From Sphingomonas sp. 28-63-12 (GTDB taxonomy: Bacteria; Pseudomonadota; Alphaproteobacteria; Sphingomonadales; Sphingomonadaceae), in contig NCGD01000016.1 in assembly GCA_002281535.1 (NCBI GenBank), positions 150,311 to 214,310 on the forward strand: a stretch of DNA of 64,000 nt. Reading direction: 5' to 3'. The position numbers and the translations under genes were made by a program. Every line of letters starts with the position of its first letter. Within the stretch, counting starts at the first letter, position 1. The notes under the pieces were generated by a model. The model saw only the letters and a list, made by a program, of their open reading frames with translations. It searched no databases and was not told the origin of the DNA. Below are positions 61,713 through 64,000 of this stretch, one piece after another.

Positions 61713-63161
61713 ATGACCTCGATCAGCCAGACGCTCACCGCGCAATCGCCGCGGTTGACGCCGCGACGCGTGCCGATTTCCGCCTATGTTATCGCCGGCG
61801 GTGTCGCCGTCCTGTTCGTCGCCCTGGTCGCGCAGGTGTTTTTCCGCACCGGGCTGGCAAGCTGGTCGGTTGGTATCGCCTATATTGCCTATGACAGCGC
61901 GCTGTTGATCTTCACCGGCACCAAGACCTGGAAACTGATGCGCGCCGGACATGTCACCAACCCCAAGGCCAGCCCAGGCGGGGCGCGGCCGACGCTCGGC
62001 GTGATTATCGCCGCGCATAATGAAGCCGGCGTCCTCGGCATCACCATCGACACATTGGCGAATCAAAGCGATCCGCCCGATCTCATTCTGATCGCCGATG
62101 ACGGATCGATCGACGATACGCCCGCCGAATTGAAGCGACTTTATGGCCTTGAGATGCCAGCGCTTGGCGCGCTCAGTGACCCGGCCCCCGGCCTCGCCAC
62201 GCTCCGCTGGCTGCGCGTCCCCCACGGTGGCAAGGCGCGCGCACTCAATGCGGCGATCCAGCGCGTCGATACCGATATCGTCCTCACCGTCGATGCCGAT
62301 ACCCTGCTCGATGATGGCGCGCTTGCCGCGATGCGCGGGGCATTCGCTGCTGAGCCCCAGCTTGTCGCTGCAACGGGCGTGCTGCGGCCGATCTGCGGCC
62401 CCAGGCTGTCGGGGCGCATCTTCCAGTGGTTTCAGACCTATGAATATGTCCGCAATTTCCTGTCGCGCTATGCCTGGATGCGCGTCGACAGCCTGCTCCT
62501 CATCTCGGGCGCCTTCGCCGCGTTCCGCCGGGATGCGCTGATCGCGGTCGGCGGCTTCGATCCCGCCTGCCTTGTCGAGGATTACGAGCTCATCCACCGC
62601 CTCCACCGCCATTCGACTGACAAGGGGCTCGGCTGGAAGGTCCGCGTCATTGGTGCCGCCACCGCGCGTACTGATGCACCCGCCTCGCTGATGGCGTTCC
62701 TGCGCCAGCGCCGCCGCTGGTTCGGCGGCTATCTGCAGACGCAATATTGGAACCGCGACATGATCGGCAACCCGCGCTTCGGCTCGCTCGGCACCGCGCA
62801 GATGCCGGTCAAGACGCTCGATACGCTCCAGCCGATCTACGGCATCGCTGCCTTCATCATCCTCGCCGTGCTGGTGCTGAGCGGCAAATTCTACCTCGCC
62901 TGGCCCATCCTGCTGGTGATGATCGCCAAGATCATCTTCGATCTCGCCTACCACCTATGGTCGCTGCGCCTCTACGCCCGCTGGACCGGCCAGACCGAAG
63001 GGCTCGGCTGGGGCTGGGCGATTGTCGCTGCGATCCTCGAGCCCTTCACCTTCCAGCTGCTGCGCCACGCCGGCGCGACCTGGGGCTGGTGGATGGTGCT
63101 GACGGGCCGCGAGACCTGGGGTCGGCAGCGAAGGACGGCGATTGAAGGGGTGGGGCGGTAG
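61713..63161 (+). CDS. Family 2 glycosyltransferase, processive type
   Basis: A 482-residue inner-membrane glycosyltransferase resembling cellulose/PNAG/hyaluronan-type synthases. An N-terminal TM segment (about residues 23-45) precedes the cytoplasmic GT-A domain with GVIIAAHNEAGVLGITIDTLANQSDPPDLILIADDGSIDD, TVDADTLL (DxD), DYELIHR region (ED), and QRRRW (the QxxRW of processive enzymes). C-terminal TM segments (TLQPIYGIAAFIILAVLVLSG and more) follow. It probably elongates an exported polysaccharide. No other polysaccharide genes are adjacent. Confidence 0.92.
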   Translation: MTSISQTLTAQSPRLTPRRVPISAYVIAGGVAVLFVALVAQVFFRTGLASWSVGIAYIAYDSALLIFTGTKTWKLMRAGHVTNPKASPGGARPTLGVIIAAHNEAGVLGITIDTLANQSDPPDLILIADDGSIDDTPAELKRLYGLEMPALGALSDPAPGLATLRWLRVPHGGKARALNAAIQRVDTDIVLTVDADTLLDDGALAAMRGAFAAEPQLVAATGVLRPICGPRLSGRIFQWFQTYEYVRNFLSRYAWMRVDSLLLISGAFAAFRRDALIAVGGFDPACLVEDYELIHRLHRHSTDKGLGWKVRVIGAATARTDAPASLMAFLRQRRRWFGGYLQTQYWNRDMIGNPRFGSLGTAQMPVKTLDTLQPIYGIAAFIILAVLVLSGKFYLAWPILLVMIAKIIFDLAYHLWSLRLYARWTGQTEGLGWGWAIVAAILEPFTFQLLRHAGATWGWWMVLTGRETWGRQRRTAIEGVGR

Positions 63162-63346
63162 GGGGTTTCGTTATCGTTGACGACTAGAAGATCCGACCTC
63201 GGCAAAAACCCGATTTAGCGCGATTGACACGCGCTCAACACCCGCATGCGCAGCTTGGGTAGGGCTTGTGTCTTGGAGGCGGATGCGTTCGGATACAGAT
63301 TTATCCGCGAGAGGCGTCTTGTCGCTTAGACTGAAACTGTGTCGAA

Positions 63347-64000
63347 TCATATCGGTCCCCTATCCGAATCGCTTGGCTCGGCATTTCCTGGTGCAGCACC
63401 ATACCGACGATGGAAGTATCTTGGGTTAAGATGCGGCTCAAAAAAATGCTTACGTTTCACCCAAACGAAACCTTCTGCCCGAGTTATCATGGCCACATCA
63501 ATCGGGCCACCCACTGATTCAGCGTCGGCTGAAAATTTCCTTTTCAGCGACGTGATATTCACCAAACTCTCACTCAATGCAGCGAGTTCCTGCTTGGGCA
63601 TCGATCGAATGATATCTGAGAGCTGCGCCTTTGAACTTTGAAGGTGTTCCGGCACGAGTGTTGCTCGAAACTCCATAAGGATTTCACCCGCCGCCTGATC
63701 GAGCGCTTGCTTTAGCTCGGCACTCGCCTGAGGCTCGAAATTTGACAGGCCCTCTTCCAAATTTGACGAAAGGGAAGCAAGTGCCCCTTCAAAGAAGTTT
63801 ATGCATAGGTCAAGAAACTGATTGTCAAGGCCATATATAAATCTATCGACCATTTCCTGTTGAGCAAACGGGATAACAGTCGCTATGGGCGTTAAGCTTC
63901 GATCTACATCAAAGACATTGGTTTTCTTAAATTTTAGGTTTCCCGCAACTAGTCCATATATTTCGTAAGAGACTAACGATGGGAAAATCTCATTTTCTCC
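63347..64000 (-). CDS. Unknown protein, 5'-truncated at the window edge
   Basis: The frame is open from 63347 to the right edge: 217 codons plus stop, with no start codon in the added 49 codons, so the real start is outside the window. Its ATG at 63851-63853 would give 168 residues but the frame continues upstream. The product is hydrophilic, with an acidic/helical middle (EGLSNFEPQASAELKQALDQAAGEIL) and a Lys/Arg-rich C-terminal part. No domain is recognised. Its G+C is lower than neighbours, suggesting acquired DNA. Confidence 0.6.
   Translation of the reverse strand, partial: GENEIFPSLVSYEIYGLVAGNLKFKKTNVFDVDRSLTPIATVIPFAQQEMVDRFIYGLDNQFLDLCINFFEGALASLSSNLEEGLSNFEPQASAELKQALDQAAGEILMEFRATLVPEHLQSSKAQLSDIIRSMPKQELAALSESLVNITSLKRKFSADAESVGGPIDVAMITRAEGFVWVKRKHFFEPHLNPRYFHRRYGAAPGNAEPSDSDRGPI

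Noticed and set aside
61608-62954. In-frame extension of the cytochrome b561 gene upstream
   Set aside because: It runs antisense through the glycosyltransferase; the family starts at MDARRYTS.
1-64000. CRISPR arrays and rRNA genes
   Set aside because: No regularly spaced direct repeats and no rRNA-like sequence were seen.

Overview
The window is high-GC DNA from an alphaproteobacterium, most likely a sphingomonad (Sphingomonadales). The support is a SciP/DUF1153 gene next to mnmA, a fused circularly permuted ATP-grasp/alpha-E protein followed by a transglutaminase, the long (525-residue) form of SerA, the compact MlaE-F-D-lipoprotein operon, and sphingomonad-style palindromic repeats. No rRNA and no CRISPR array are visible. 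The one tRNA I find is tRNA-Ser(GGA).

Region 1 (1-5,355) is the right end of an integrated element. It holds HK97-type head genes in the order capsid, prohead protease, portal, connector, then a small ORF, then a tyrosine integrase that stops 4 bp from the 3' end of tRNA-Ser. No tail genes lie between the head genes and the integrase, so this looks like a capsid-encoding satellite or a reduced prophage. Its left part is outside the window.

Region 2 (5,449-33,404) is mostly core chromosome: an exported cyclophilin whose start abuts the tRNA, an Mla-type lipid transport operon, a HAD hydrolase, DUF445, an RND efflux pair, small membrane and stress proteins, SciP, mnmA, a serine hydrolase, PhzF, a CDF metal transporter, pdxH, the ATP-grasp/transglutaminase pair, a DnaJ-like protein, a BrkB-like protein, fabI, aroC and purA. 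A small, relatively AT-rich RAMA-like gene sits between fabI and aroC.

Region 3 (33,542-37,925, minus strand) runs serC-serA-hisZ, and leads into purA. A DUF559 nuclease gene lies between serA and hisZ, bounded by 35-bp near-identical inverted repeats. These repeats appear to provide the ribosome binding sites of both DUF559 and hisZ. serC has a structured leader resembling the alphaproteobacterial serC RNA motif.

Region 4 (38,077-50,212) is housekeeping: extensin-like and LOG proteins, membrane-anchored cytochrome c, prephenate dehydratase, NudC, a beta-lactamase-fold hydrolase, MutY, a DciA-like protein, two DsbA-like proteins and SMC.

Region 5 (50,256-55,497) is the main accessory locus. 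A 960-residue RTX protein with a class-3-lipase-like GHSLGG motif lies downstream of two tandem paralogous lipoproteins. A 20-codon ORF overlaps both lipoprotein genes by ATGA junctions. The lipoprotein/lipase junction falls in a patch of about 33% G+C. The layout suggests a secreted lipase with duplicated protective or accessory lipoproteins, which is inference. A gene-poor stretch with a nested palindromic repeat follows.

Region 6 (55,498-64,000) has an ABC-F ATPase, an acyltransferase, a membrane-anchored LuxR regulator with a DUF4199 protein, a second cyclophilin, a BaiN-like flavoprotein, cytochrome b561, a family 2 glycosyltransferase, and an AT-richer unknown gene that runs off the right edge.
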